A stretch of 64,000 nucleotides of DNA from Lucifuga dentata (GCA_014773175.1 VXCM01000429.1:124001-188000), one strand, 5' to 3'; positions 11,010 to 23,336 are shown, counted from the first letter of the stretch. The notes: generated by a model not told the origin, from the sequence alone. Translations and numbers: made by a program.

Positions 11010-12399
11010 TTGTTTTGAGCAATTCACCGAACTCCAGCATACAGATGGATATAATAACCGTTCTTTGTAAAACAAAAAAAAAAAAAATTAAGGATTTTGC
11101 CTTCAGAGTCTGTTTCAGATTACTTTTTGCTATGTTTTTTACTTCAAAGAACAGAAATCACATTACAAACCTAGGTCTCTCTTGAACCAGTAGCACATCC
11201 ACACGGGGACACACACATGCACAAATCACATTACAACATGCCTAATTGAAGTTTATGATGCAGAGGAGAGCATATGCTCATTGAGCCAAATGAATCATTA
11301 GAAAAGCACACAGTAGGCTGAGGACTTGCCAGAACTGCGACTGAGGAAAATATTTGAAGGCCTCCATTCGCCGTCTGAGGCCATTTCTGCAGCGAAACAT
11401 GTAAACACATCGACGCAGACATGCAGCCACGCAAAAACACACACACACACCAATGATGACATGCAGCCATATCGCTGCCTTGCTATCTCCTCACGCCTCG
11501 CTCTGCCTTTCTGCAAGCAGGTTGAGCCCTGATACACACACACGCAGATTGTGTCTGACTCTAAGCCCTGTGGTGAGATGCTCCTTTGACCGGCCTTGAT
11601 CCACAGAGGAAAGCGTAAGTGGAGGGGAAGTGAGAGAGACAGGAGCAAAGACAGCCCGTCAGAGTTAAAGGCAAACAGACATTAGGCTTTCCAGAGCTGC
11701 AGTGGCTGTCTCTGACTCTCCTCTGCTTCTACACTTTATAAAATTTACATGATGCATCAGAAAGGCCACAAGAGCCTCTTTGATTGTGGAACTGTGCCTA
11801 AAAAATACATCAGTCGCCATCTTTTTTTCTGGCAGGGAAGCTAGAAGACGGAATGGAAATATACACTTGGTGCGCCCTCTCACGCAAACAAACAAAATGG
11901 CTTGCACAAAGGCAAAGGACAGAGTGACAGTCACACACACACACACACACATATACTTCCTTCACCCTGTGCGTCTGTGAGATGGCGGGATGCAGCTCCT
12001 CAGTGTCATCTCTAATCCCTGTGATCTAAATGTATAAGAATTGATGGTGCCTTCCACCAAATGCTGTTATGGGGACCTGGTTTGTTTATTTAATGAAGCC
12101 AGTGTCACAGAGGATCTGCGTCCTTGCCTTCGGAAACAGTGGCAGGTGTTGGTGGCAGATTTCCCTCAAACAGGGCCACTGAATTAACAAATCAGATTAA
12201 CATAATATTGGCATCAGATCCAGGGGCCTGTTTCTCTGGCACGGCTGTCCCTGTAGTTTGCACGTATGGACGCTCCCCTCTTGTGCCCAGATGTCCCCAC
12301 ACTTGCAGTTTTTCCTCTGCCCAGTAACCGCTGATCTGGACCCGGTCTTGAAACACAGCGGTTTCCATGCTCCTTGAATGAATGTAAGCTCATCAGTAA
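11010..12399. other. unique sequence, no gene
   Basis: Contains short CA tracts near 11440-11450 and 11935-11950, and frames of up to 116 codons on the minus strand without recognisable domains. No mobile element is recognised. Confidence 0.45.
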
Positions 12400-12404
12400 T
12401 GTGT

Positions 12405-12446
<42 letters not shown>
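12400..12446. repeat. (TG)n microsatellite
   Basis: About 22 TG units with one TA interruption near the start. Confidence 0.97.
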
Positions 12447-13555
12447 ATGTTACGTGAGTTCAGGCTGACACTGCATCTCATCTCATCACTGCATCCCTGA
12501 TTGGTTGAGGTTTACAATATGGTTTCTGCATGACTGGATCTATGGTCTGTGGGTCCAACGTGCACACCCAGTGGCCCAGCAGGCCAGGGGGCTCTTGTGT
12601 GTGTGTAAAGAATTCCCGTGAGTAAAACCAGCAGGACAGAATAACCATCTCTCATACATTTTCTTTGTTAATTTAAACAAAATCTGAAATAACAGTGTGT
12701 AACGGTGATTGGCATATCGACAGATATATTAGATATGTTGAAACTATAGCTCCTGGTAAGCAAAATCCTGAAAATGCAAAAATCCTCAAATCTGGAAGAC
12801 ACACAATGTCAGCAATGTTATCATGACAAATTCAGGACGGTTTTTGGCAACATTTAAAAAAAAAAATGTAATGTTATCCAATCAACTTTTTGTTTGGATT
12901 AAAATATAATTTTTCTTTACAAAAATCTGAAAGTGAAAGACATCAAACAAAAATTGTTACTTTGTATAAATAACTTAAGAGTTTAAAATTGACATAATGT
13001 GGATTGAGAAATTTTGCAAAATATATTGACAATGTATTTTTTATTCAGTATTAATAGGTTAACAGATCAAATTTCAGTATTTTGCTCTCCGCATCAATGA
13101 AACAGCAGCAAGTTCTAGAAACAGAAAAGGCCTCCGATTACAATAACGTGTGTGTGTGTGTGTGAAATTATAACTTTATGACACAGATGAAGCATGGGCT
13201 AACCATAGCGATATTCTCACAGTCTGATGGCTTTTAATGTCAAGCTTCCCAGTAACTGGACTTAACTGGAACCAGTAAGCTAAAGTCATGCTGTTAGACT
13301 GGGAGATTACAAGATGTTGAGGCTACTGCTGATTTGGTGGGAATAAGGAATAATTGGATAATAATAATTGGATTTGAATAAAATTAAATAGAATGTATGT
13401 GACGATTACACAATGATCGAATGGAAAATAAAGCAGGAGTTAAAATGAATGCAATGAACTGAATGGAATATAGAACAGGTCGTTTTCCATGGATAGAATA
13501 TAGATAGATTGAATAAACTCCAATGTAATGGACTAGAATCAATGTAGAATTAAAC
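12447..13555. other. AT-rich sequence, no gene
   Basis: Mostly AT-rich, with a short TG tract at 13149-13164. No gene; probably old repeat remnants that I cannot classify. Confidence 0.4.
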
Positions 13556-13558
13556 ACA

Positions 13559-13993
13559 TATGTCCAACTTAAGGCCCGTAGGCCATATCAGGGTGTGGCA
13601 CAATTATATGTAAGATGATTTTGATATTCTGTATGTTTCTATATGTGTCTAAGGCCATATGACCCACACATTATGAGACATTATGAGGCATTATGAGATG
13701 TTACGAGATAGAAACACATCATGGTGTTAAGTCTAGAAATGATTCATGATGTCTCAAATTTGCAGCAAGGAAAAGATGCCACATGTCAGACTCAGGTAAA
13801 CAGAACCTAAAAACCTACTAGACATGTAAAGAGATTAAACAATTATTTATTCTTAATGTTTTATAATGTATTTGTATGAATCAGTATGCTTACAGAGGAT
13901 ATTTTTAATCATGAAGGATCAATATATTTATGCAGGTTCAAAGGCGTCCATAAATATCGGTCCTGTTTGCTGTATGGCCCCTAGCTGGACAGT
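13559..13993. mobile_element. possible hAT-like MITE remnant
   Basis: The left edge (TGTCCAACTTAAGGCCCGTA) resembles the ends of hAT/Charlie-like elements. The right edge (TATGGCCCCTAGCTGGAC) is its imperfect inverted counterpart. An 8-bp target duplication is not visible and the interior is noncoding. Confidence 0.35.
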
Positions 13994-14213
13994 CTGAAAT
14001 AATGTCACTTTATTTTGACAGTTTTAAAATGTTAATAAGTCCACTATTGACTTTAACGGCACTTATAAGGTTAAATTTGGGTGATTGGAGGTAGTTAAAT
14101 TTCTTTGAGTTTGAACCCAAACAGGAGTATTTAATTACTTACTGCTTTTTATTTCCACCATGGAGTTACAAGCCTCTGATTACAATAACATGTGTGTGTG
14201 GGTGTGTGTGTGT

Positions 14214-14669
14214 ACATTTCCACCTGCATCTGTTGGTCGGTTGGTTTGCTTGTTTGTTAGCAGCATGACTCAAAAAGATCTCAATTTTGACAAAACTTGA
14301 ATCTATTGACCCAAAACCATTAAAATTTGCTGCCGATCTGGATCCAGAGATGGATCTAGGAATTTTTAAATGATTTCTTAACCTTGTAGATAGGGTGTTT
14401 TAGTATATTTCTGTCTATTTCTTCAAAAGTAATACACTAATCACGATGAAAATATCAAGCACATTTGTTTCATGATAGACTGCAAACTGGTGCAGTTTGG
14501 TCCAGATCCAGATCAATGTTAAAAACTATTTCTTGTGACAAATAAAGCAATTAAGTCCTTTTATGATTAGACATTTTCTTCAGGCCAGTATATAATTACA
14601 AGATATATGTTTGTCTAAGCTTGTTCAGCCTTGGCAGAGGTATGAGCTCTAATGGGTGCCCTTCTAGTG
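14214..14669 (+). repeat. dispersed vertebrate repeat ending GGCAGAGGTATG
   Basis: Contains, in the order I recall for an abundant fish repeat, a 'CATGACTCAAAAAGATC' segment, 'GATCTGGATCCAGAGATGG', 'GCAAACTGGTGCAGTTTGG' and the terminal 'CTTGGCAGAGGTATGAGCTC'. It is noncoding and moderately diverged. The class is not certain. A tail fragment of the same family lies at 31901-31956. Confidence 0.6.
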
Positions 14670-15229
14670 AAAAGAAAGCAATGGAACGGACTATGACTGG
14701 CCTGCACTGAACTGAGCAGGGCTGCACCCTTGGGTGAATTTCAGTCCTGCTGCTTGCAGGCTTAGTGCAGTTTTAAGTAAACAGCAGAAGTGTCTAAAGT
14801 TCTAAAGTGTCTAACTGTAAACTGGCTGTCACAGTCACTTATTTCCTCCCCATCTATCGACCTGATATTCTGGATAAACTGGCAGCACAAACACAGACAG
14901 CAAAGAGACTGCCTCCTAACGAGTTAGCCATATTACACAGAATATTAATAGGTTTGGAATGAGAGTACCGAGCACCATTAAAACCTCAAAGTGAGTTGAT
15001 GCACAGTTATAGATTCCATTACCTCCGTTTACCTTGCTTTTTATTCACTCGCTGACAGCGGTAAACAAAAAGCAAAGAGCTTAAAAATGAACAATTCACA
15101 AGCTTTACAAAACGGTGATTAGAACAGGTAAAAACCGCCTGTGACGTTACATTATTGAATCACCTAATCTCTCAGCAGACTGCCTGAGCCAACGACACAT
15201 CAACAACACTTCCTGTCCTGCGAGAAACA
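14670..15229. other. unique sequence, no gene
   Basis: Balanced composition. No repeat or coding frame is recognised. Confidence 0.4.
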
Positions 15230-15560
15230 TTAAGATTGAAGGCACATGTCCTAGCGATTCAGTGTTACGCACGCCGTCGCAAAATGAAACTAGACGCCAG
15301 CGCTTAGAGTCAGTTACGGTATAAATGAGTTCTGATAGAATGCAGAAAGAGGAGGGTTTTTTTATTCGTAATTATTGATTTCAATCCAACGCGTGAAGCG
15401 TCTGTGCAGCGCGTGGAGGCAATGAAGGCTTGGAGATTTATGATAATGGATGTGTACAGTGACGGCGGATGGCTCAGTCAATCACAAACACCTCTCATCT
15501 CATAATCACAAGCCATAAGCAGGCCAGGGATGCCTGCTAGATACACCACGGCACAACACT
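15230..15560. promoter_or_regulatory. candidate CpG-bearing conserved noncoding element
   Basis: A local rise in CpG (ACGCACGCCGTCGC, CAACGCGTGAAGCG, CAGCGCGTGG) sits inside otherwise AT-rich DNA, with CGTAATTATTGATTTC at 15366-15381 offering homeodomain cores. No open frame is credible. Regulatory function is inferred. Confidence 0.28.
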
Positions 15561-15615
15561 GACAAATCTAATGATCAACAATCACTGACAATCTGCAACA
15601 CAAGTACATCAGCAG

Positions 15616-15638
15616 ACACACACACACACACACACACG
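15616..15638. repeat. (CA)n microsatellite
   Basis: Short tract of about 11 CA units. Confidence 0.93.
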
Positions 15639-15955
15639 TGAAGAAACTCCTAACTCAAACATCACGACTGCAGCTGCGCTCACATCTTATTTTATAAGTA
15701 AGCAAACAGAGGGAGATTGCCTGCATTTAATGACAAAAGAAATCCCAAATCAGGTGCAAAATGAAGGTTTGTTGATGCCTTTAACAAAGGAATTCTAAAT
15801 CTGTCAGAATATCCTCCAATTCCCTTCTGTTGGGAGTTTGGGTGAAAACACAGCAGCAGTCCCAGTGCCTCCCTAAGCTCTGTCCATTTCCATAAACGCT
15901 GCTGGCTGTCTCACCTACACCAGAAACACTCCTAGGCTAAATGCCCTGGCATACC

Positions 15956-15958
<3 letters not shown>

Positions 15959-16023
<65 letters not shown>
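15959..16023. repeat. compound (CT)n(CA)n microsatellite
   Basis: About 22 CT units pass directly into about 10 CA units. Confidence 0.97.
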
Positions 16024-16024
<1 letters not shown>

Positions 16025-16239
16025 CTATTCCAAACTAAATGTTCATTACCATGCGGCCTGCCTTGGAGAAAGAGAAGGCGAGAACTAAGAGTACAGAGCT
16101 GAGATCATTGACAGCTTGATGTGATGAAGGTCAATTGAAATAACAGGTTTTTGTGTGTTTATATTCTAAATGGGCCACTTGTGTCGGCTGTTCTTGGCTT
16201 TCTGCAGGAGGGGAAGCTGGGGAACACTGTGGCTATATG

Positions 16240-16241
<2 letters not shown>

Positions 16242-16285
<44 letters not shown>
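16242..16285. repeat. (CA)n microsatellite
   Basis: About 22 CA units. Confidence 0.97.
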
Positions 16286-16287
<2 letters not shown>

Positions 16288-17426
16288 TACTCACTCACAC
16301 CGTAATGAGCAGGTTATGCTAAGGCACAGGCTGGTAAAATCTGTAATTATAATCAACCTCTCTCTCTCCACCTCTTACCCTCATCTCCCGCCTTTCCCTC
16401 CATCTTCCATCCCTCTTTCTCTTTTCTGTCTACATCAGTGAGTAGGCATGAGGGAATCCTTCCCTAAGCAATGCAGGTAATGAGTTTATTGATTAACATG
16501 CAGAGATGAAGCGGCTCTCTCAAATTAGTGTTGTTTTACATTATTAGATGGACTCGGGGCACTTCATAGCGCTACAGGACCATTACCTCATCTCAGTCCC
16601 AAAAGACATATAAGAGTCAGCTCTATTACTTTAAAAAAGCGCAGCAAATATTTGCCGAAACATGCGCAAAGTGTTGCCTTCAGTGTGTGATGCTGCTTCA
16701 TTTAAGGTCAGTTAGTTTCTGCTGAAAGGTTGTTCAGTAGAGTCAGCCATACTTTGTGATGAATTCTGCTGTGTTTTAATGTGTTTGTTTTTGTATGCAG
16801 ATAGGGTGTGCGCTCTGTCAGACGACTGGCAGCTCTGCATCTGGCAAACCATCTGGATCACATGTGACCCACATAACTGGTGTGTAACCTGCTACTCTGA
16901 CACCAACCAGAGCCTAACAGCACCAGAAGCTGCAGCAGAGGATTGTTGTGACTGGTGCTGGCTGGCTGGATGGATGGATGGATGAGCAGCATCTTAGCTA
17001 CATATTAGTAGCAGTTGCATTTTTACACTCTTATTTGTTAATGTACAGTGATTCCATGAATGTGACCCCATGACCATTGTAGGTCTGGATCATACATCAT
17101 AGGATATATTCATGCTTGATTTTGTTTATTAAGATTGGTGTCTCAGTTTTTGAAAAATAGGTTTAAAAAATTTAAATAAATAAATGTGGACAAATGACCT
17201 CTTGCAATGTTAAGAAAAAAAAAATCCTGTATCCAGGTCCATATTTGCATCAAAATCTGATCAGACTTTTAAAAAAATAAAACGTCGTCAAAATTCAATC
17301 ATTACTTTTTTTTCAGAGATCCTGCTGACAGAATAACTGTTCCAGTGAACTGATACCATAATTCAACTCATAATTTACTTTTTTTGATCACTGCAGTCAT
17401 ACACATAAAGAAGGCACAGCTGCTGT
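16286..17426. other. unique sequence, no gene
   Basis: Contains a short (GGAT)n at 16969-16984 and AT-rich patches after 17150. No gene is recognised. Confidence 0.45.
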
Positions 17427-18032
17427 ATGGCACCCCACCCCTCTTTAAAACAGCCCCCCCATCAACACAAAAATATAAATACACATCCTTTTGAACAGCC
17501 TGTCATGTACCCTGAACGTCTCATGGCCTCATCCTCTACGAAGGTTACACACACTCACCTCTCAGTCAGAGGGGAGCCCCAAAACTCAGGCTTCCCCCTC
17601 GCCACCCGGATATTTCCTCTGAAGCTTCCTGGTGCGCGGCATGTCAGAGGTGCTATGAAGATACCAGCAGAAATGGCAGAGCAAAGAATTGGCGTCAATC
17701 TCTCACCACCGGTGTCTCTCTCGTGCCACTTTGATGTGATGGCTGCTCTTTGCTTTGTGATGTGGTGGAGCTGTCAGATTAGCGGGCCTGTCACAGCTCT
17801 GTCTGTATGTCTGTTGGGCTTGACAGAGCCTATGATGGAGCTCAGACTAAACAAAAGGGTTATCACCTTCCCCGTGCTACCCTTTCATATAGGGGCAGGA
17901 GGGAGGAGAAGGCTTCCATCCTCCATGCAGAGAGGAGACGAGGGGGATAGTGTGACACGTTTTAGCCACCGTTGGAAAAGCTGTGGGAATGGGGGACAAA
18001 AAGTGAGAATTGATATCTATCAAACTGAATAG
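17427..18032 (+). other. 201-codon open frame over a candidate conserved block, not called a gene
   Basis: This is the longest frame in the window that is not made of simple repeats. The translation has no domain, signal peptide or family that I recognise, is low in acidic residues and starts in a proline/histidine-rich stretch. The underlying DNA (17500-17960) is unique and GC-richer than its flanks, which lengthens chance frames. A conserved noncoding element or a noncoding exon is at least as likely as a protein. Confidence 0.2.
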
Positions 18033-18370
18033 ATACATGCTTGCATTCAATTATGAATTCATAAACACATATACTATATGTAGGTAGACTAAGTTTACCA
18101 TTTTATTAGGTGCATTATTAGTAAAATCTAATGCAATCTAATACTAAAGCCTTACAATAAATCTTACCTTATCCTGTAAAGTTCATTTTGTGTTTTTGGG
18201 TTCAAAGAGGTTTTCAAATCTTGTTGCTTCCCAGTAAAAATCATATGTATCCAATATTGAATGATTATTAAAGACGGGATATTTGACATATTTTCATGTT
18301 CTTATTTTGATTTAGGAGCCTTTTGGGAAATCTTCTACTTTCCTTTGATATAACACTGCTGTGCACTACC

Positions 18371-19046
18371 CTGTATACTCGAGTATAAGCCAAGTTTTTA
18401 TTACCAAATTTCACAATGCAAATTGGGTCGGGTTATACACGAGAAATTCAAATTTGATCCCAGAGAAGGAAATTTTCAGAGGTGGAAATACTACCCATTA
18501 CCACTACCCATGGAAAATAGTTNAAAAAAAAAAAAAAAAAAAGAATGGGCCAATCAGAGATGATCTTATAAAAGTACTGTTGCATATACTAGTATGGTAC
18601 TGTTGTTTGGCAGTCTCGTTCAACATCATGTTTTGTGCTTTAACAGCAAGAAGATTGAGATAAGATACAACACAGATTGGAAAGGACACAGACTCAGAAG
18701 AGGAAAAGAGCATCGTATGAGGCTGGTTTCAAGATACGTTACACAGAGCAGGACTGAATAAACTGTTTGGTGATTCAGACAAGGAAGAGGAGTCCGGAAA
18801 AGTTAATGTCAGCTAATGTCAGTTACAGTAATCAGCTGTTTATCAGTACCGGTACTGGTACGTGGATTATTTTCAGAAAATCACAGGAATACTATGACAA
18901 TACCCAGAAAAACAGGTAATTTGCTAAACAAATAAATTGATGGAACAACATCAAGGGGTCAGCTTATACATGGGTTTCTTTAAAAATCTAAATTTACAGG
19001 AAATCTGGGGGTCCGCTTATACACGAGATCAGCTTATACTATACAC
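18371..19046 (+). mobile_element. decayed pogo-like DNA transposon remnant with 'TATAAGC' terminal inverted repeats
   Basis: The left end (CTGTATACTCGAGTATAAGC) is mirrored by the right end, which on the minus strand reads GTATAGTATAAGCTGATCTC. Both ends carry GTATAAGC/TTATACACGAG motifs. Between them, 18695-18754 can be read as QKRKRASYEAGFKIRYTEQD before a stop. This resembles the start of the N-terminal DNA-binding region of pogo/Tigger-type transposases (RKRxSYDAxFK). No further coding survives. An A tract with an N lies at 18521-18542. Confidence 0.5.
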
Positions 19047-19980
19047 TAAGTGAAAACAGGCTGTTAATGAATTGCCTCTTTAAGGTCCCCTCAAGAAAAG
19101 CCTGTTTTGTTCTGATTAGTTAACAACATCTACAGGCTGTGAAACTGGTAAACTCGAATGTGTTACAGTGACTAAAACATGTTACAGAAATAAATGACTA
19201 AATAAAAACAGATCTTTCAGGGCAGTTCAGGATCTACTGCCATATTTGTCTTACTGCTTAAATTTCTACAGGCATGAAAATTAATTTTGCAACTTTGACA
19301 TTATTTGATGCATATTCCCTGTATATTAGACTATTTGAAGTTGAGTGAACATACCAACTAATGACATTTTCTTTCTTAGGCTGATCCTTCAGTCAGTGGC
19401 CACAGCTCCTGCAAGATAAAGCAAGTAAAATACTCAATAAAATCATAATCAATAACACTCAATAAAATGATACCAAACAGTCTGTACAATTAGGTTCTTT
19501 CGTACTAAATATTCCTATAATGTGTACATTATACTGTGCAAGTATTACGCTGAGAAAATTTCATTATAAAACTACAAGTGCTTAAAGTTTGGGTGTCTAA
19601 CAAAGAGGATAATTGTTACATTTTATTTTAAAAATTCACTGTCAACAAGCTTATAACTAGCTTTTTTATTCTTAGTTTTCTGTTTTTTAGTTGGAGATAA
19701 AAGGTTTTCACAAGCTATTGACACTATGGCGCTTCATTACTAAGTGTTTTTAATATTCTGCCCCGTTCAGGTAACTAGGGGAAGACAAAATATTAAAAAC
19801 ATTTTTAATACAATGCGGTCTGGAATAACATCACCATTGATTACAACCTCAAAGGAAAAAAAAAACAAAACACCACAGATATGATACAGTTCCAGTAAAA
19901 ACTTAATATAATATTAAAGAGAGGATGTATTGCCGGGCTGTTTTACTGGACTGTATTATAACGTTCAGGTTTATCTGATA
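19047..19980. other. AT-rich sequence, no gene
   Basis: No gene or clear repeat family. Confidence 0.4.
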
Positions 19981-20191
19981 GGGTGATATGGCGTCTCAGT
20001 GGTACTTTACCAGAAACCCTCACTGTTGCCTGGGTTTGAATCCCGCCTGGGCCTTTGTATTTAGAGGTGTGTCTGTGTGAGTTTGCTTCATGTTCATTTC
20101 CACACGCAGTCCAAAAACATGCAGGTTAGGTGAACTGGAAACTGAATTACGTGTATATGTAAATGAGTTTCTCTGCCTGTGTGTGTGTGTG
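19981..20191 (+). repeat. left part of SINE-like dispersed repeat with tRNA B-box-like motif
   Basis: Carries GGGTTTGAATCCCG near 20032, a good match to a pol III B box (GGTTCRANYCC), then CAGTCCAAAAACATGCAGG and 'TTAGGTGAACTGGAAACT'. This order is familiar from a widespread fish repeat. The element continues at 20621-20755 after an insertion. No A box is obvious, so SINE status is tentative. Confidence 0.6.
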
Positions 20192-20600
20192 TCAAGTCAA
20201 GTTAAGTTTATTTGTATAGCCCAGTATCACATTCAGTGTCTCAAAGGGCTTTACAGACCCGCATTAACAGTTCCGACCCAGCCCAAGCTCTCTAAGAAGA
20301 CGAGGAAAAACTCCCTAAAAATCCTTATTATATAAGGAAAATGGAAGAAACNAAGCTCTCTAAGAAGACGAGGAAAAACTCCCTAAAAATCCTTATTATA
20401 TAAGGAAAATGGAAGAAACCTCAGTAGAGGCTATTCAAAGAGAGATTCCTTCTCCTCAAACGACTGGGTGTGCAATAGCAGCTGCAGAAACAGGTAAATT
20501 ACAAAAATCAAAAACAAGGAAATATTACAGAATAATATGAACAGCAAATAATCAATGAACCAGTGTCAGTCTAGTCAATATGAAATCAACATTATGATGA
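20192..20600 (+). repeat. 'TTTGTATAGCC' teleost repeat inserted into the element at 19981
   Basis: Starts GTCAAGTCAAGTTAAGTTTA, then TTTGTATAGCCCAGTATCAC, GGAAAAACTCCCTAAA and ATGGAAGAAACCTCAG, the signature of a common percomorph repeat. It contains a 67-bp duplication around the N at 20352 that is probably an assembly artefact, so the true length is about 340 bp. A second copy lies at 61471-61860. Confidence 0.7.
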
Positions 20601-20620
20601 TTAAAATATGAGTCACATAG

Positions 20621-20755
20621 AGTGAATGTGCATGTGAGAGAGAGTGTCCTGTGATAGTCTGGTGACTTTTCTATGGTGTACCCCCTCTTCCACCCAATGA
20701 ATGCTGGAATAGGCCTCAGGCCCCCGAGACAGGATAAGCAGGTATAGAGAATAGA
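20621..20755 (+). repeat. right part of the SINE-like repeat at 19981
   Basis: Contains GTCCTGTGATAGTCTGGTGA, GCTGGAATAGGCCTCAGGCC and GACAGGATAAGCAGGTATAG, then GATGGATGAATGGA. These are the usual 3' motifs of the family whose 5' part lies at 19981-20191. Confidence 0.6.
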
Positions 20756-21510
20756 TGGATGAATGGAGGAGCAGCAGCAAAATAGTGGTAACTGTGTGTA
20801 CAGAAAGAGCCAGGAAGTAAGAACAAGATGTGAGAATGTGGATTTGTACAGTTACACACCCCCCACCCATTCTTCAGCAGGAAGTCCCTGTTCATGCACT
20901 TCCTGTTAAATGCAGCTGTTACATGAAATGAGGCATAGAGAAAGCCATCCATTTCTCTGGACACCTGGCTCCCTCAGCATACAGGTGCAGTGTGTGTGTG
21001 CGGATGTTTCAATGAAGTGAAATAACACACTAATGAGGAGAGAGTGATCACTGCTGACACAGCCAGGCTCGCACAGTAATATGAACTTCCTGTTTCAAGT
21101 AATTCTTATTTCCTGTTTGACTTATACTGTAATTAAGAGGCCGGGGCCTCAACTACAGTTACTGAAGCTGCATTACTGTGCAGCTCTGTGGACACATTTA
21201 TTACAAAAACCCTCTGTCCAAGTCTTCACACAGCAGCATCTGCAAATCAGAACAAATGATTAAAGAGATTGCCTCCAGCAGGAGATAAATACGGACCATC
21301 CGTTTACTTGTAAAGCACAGCTAACTTGTTAGCAATATTTCCATTCTTTATTAATGTGTTTTAGCTGTGCGATGTTATTCATTCTCATTCTTTTATGGCA
21401 TGTTGGCATGGAGACCAAATATACTAACATCAACAAGACAAACTTTTGTGCCAAACCACCCATCCCAGCTGTTTAAATGGTAAAAATGCTAAAGGAAGTG
21501 AAGTCATAAC
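20756..21510. other. unique sequence, no gene
   Basis: Balanced to AT-rich. Short frames only, and no recognised repeat. Confidence 0.45.
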
Positions 21511-21750
21511 AGGCTTCTTCGGTGCTGCTCCGTGTTGGATCAGTTAAATTAAATTACTTCAACAAAAACTTCTCGTGTTTGCTGTGATGGATTATTTATC
21601 TCAAAATCATTTCAAAGTCTCTACAAGTTGATTTTAATAGCATACTGGAATGAACTGAAACCAATGGCTTTGTGGAAGGTAGGAAAAACAATGGTAGTGC
21701 AATGGTAAAATTTACCATTCCACTATTATGTTTAGGGAAATGGTTGTAGG
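21511..21750 (+). mobile_element. TTAA foldback element, partial copy G
   Basis: Shares CGTGTTGGATCAGTT, 'TGATGGATTATTTATCTCAA', 'ACAAGTTGATTTTAATAGC' and 'GGAATGAACTGAAACCAATG' in order with the right half of copies A and F. Both terminal TTAAAGGACC ends are missing. Confidence 0.65.
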
Positions 21751-21809
21751 TGTCTTCTAGCTTCCCACCAGTGGACTTAAAGACATAGACTAGCCAGTAA
21801 TTAATTTAA

Positions 21810-22340
21810 AAAAAAAAAATGTCTGCACGTATGATTTATGCCACTTTATGTAAAGTTATATTCCAGAATGAATTACTTTATTGGAACCAGATTTGGTACA
21901 CATATGCAGTAATGTCTCCTGCAACAAATGAATCATCAATTGACCTGATGGGGGTGCTATAACAACCACAATAGGCCACAGCACGTTTTCATCAATAACT
22001 TCTGAACTGTAGATTGTAGAATCAAAATTCCTGTCTCGCTGTACTCCTTGGGCGATGGTGCATCTACCCATATAGGCCACGCCCATTTTCAATTGCCAGC
22101 TTTTCTGCCATTTTGATTTTGATAAATTTTTGACTTACGAATTTTTATCTGAAAAACCATAAAAGTTATGGCAACCAAACTTCATAGATAAGTGAAGAAT
22201 CTCACCCTCAACCAAGTAAAATAAATTTACACCAATCGGCCTGAAGATGGCGCTGTTATAAGCATGTTTACATTTTGGCCTATTGAACCGTAAGTCATTT
22301 GATCAAAATTTGCCTCAATACATAACATGTAGAGCATAGT
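21810..22340 (+). repeat. dispersed repeat with 'ATAGGCCACGCCCATTT' motif, copy 1
   Basis: Shares several motifs with 27000-27560, including ATATAGGCCACGCCCATTT, 'TCAATAACTTCTGA', 'ATGAATCAT(C/T)A' and 'CTATAACAACCAC'. Two internal variants of 'ggcctgatgggggtgctataac' / 'ggcctgaagatggcgctgttat' suggest the element is itself built of diverged subrepeats. The 78-codon minus-strand frame inside it is not a gene. I do not know the class. Confidence 0.6.
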
Positions 22341-22479
22341 TTTTGTATGTAAACCTTATGTTCTGCTACTTTCTGGGATTTTTAATCATAACCATACATC
22401 TCTATGATTATGAATTCAGCAGGATCCACCTTGCCTGCGTTTTTCATTCTAGATGGCTGCTGCATAACACCACATGGGC

Positions 22480-22735
22480 GGCCATTACCTGGAGCTTAAT
22501 CGACTTCCTGATGTATGACTGGCCACCGCCTGCCTCCAACAACTGGAGAGAGGCCTGAAGGGCTGGCGATGAACATAATTAAAGCCACGCATTGCGGAGG
22601 TCTGCTTCACCTGACAAATTATGAAAGGATTTATTAGTGCGAGTGGGCTGCTTTCTTCTCCTGTCCTCTGCCGGGCAAGACGTGTTATTTGAATAATGTT
22701 TTCAAAACCAAATGAGAAGGGAGGAATCGTTACTC
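22480..22735. promoter_or_regulatory. candidate conserved noncoding element
   Basis: Unique, GC-richer sequence with CATAATTAAAGCC at 22574-22586 and CAAATTATGAAAGG near 22615, directly upstream of a (GA)n tract. No credible exon. Function is inferred from texture only. Confidence 0.25.
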
Positions 22736-22756
22736 AACGCCGTTTCAGCAGCTGAT

Positions 22757-22759
<3 letters not shown>

Positions 22760-22813
<54 letters not shown>
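22760..22813. repeat. (GA)n microsatellite
   Basis: About 27 uninterrupted GA units. Confidence 0.98.
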
Positions 22814-22818
<5 letters not shown>

Positions 22819-22964
22819 ATTGAGTTTGTTAATAGTAAAAACAGAACACAGCTTGAATTCCATTGACAGAGGAGGAGATAATGAGGTGTTTTGATGTGAC
22901 ACGAAAGACAGAGGGATCTAACAAAGGTAGTCAGCTAGTGCTGCACAGCTGTGCTACAGGTCAA

Positions 22965-22965
<1 letters not shown>

Positions 22966-23020
<55 letters not shown>
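22966..23020. repeat. (CA)n microsatellite
   Basis: About 27 uninterrupted CA units. Confidence 0.98.
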
Positions 23021-23022
<2 letters not shown>

Positions 23023-23333
23023 CACAGGACCAATACAAGCAAGCTGTACACACTTAAAAAATTAAATTCAATGGCACAAACACACATGATACACATCTCT
23101 GGCCCTGCCTGTCACATTATTCTTTCTCTATTTTCTAGGTTGACCCACTGATCTGCCAAAATACACACATTATTCTAGACACACATACTCTCTATTACAC
23201 ACACATACACACACACAAAGTACATGCTGTTTGTGAAATAGGTAGATATCAGACACTGATATAAATTAATCAAATATGCATTTTTATTTCCAAATCATTA
23301 CACAGAATATTTTACATAATTGACATTTTCTCA

Positions 23334-23336
<3 letters not shown>

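Noticed and set aside
20025..20045. tRNA gene suggested by the B-box-like motif
   Set aside because: No cloverleaf can be drawn around it and the context matches a dispersed SINE-like element.
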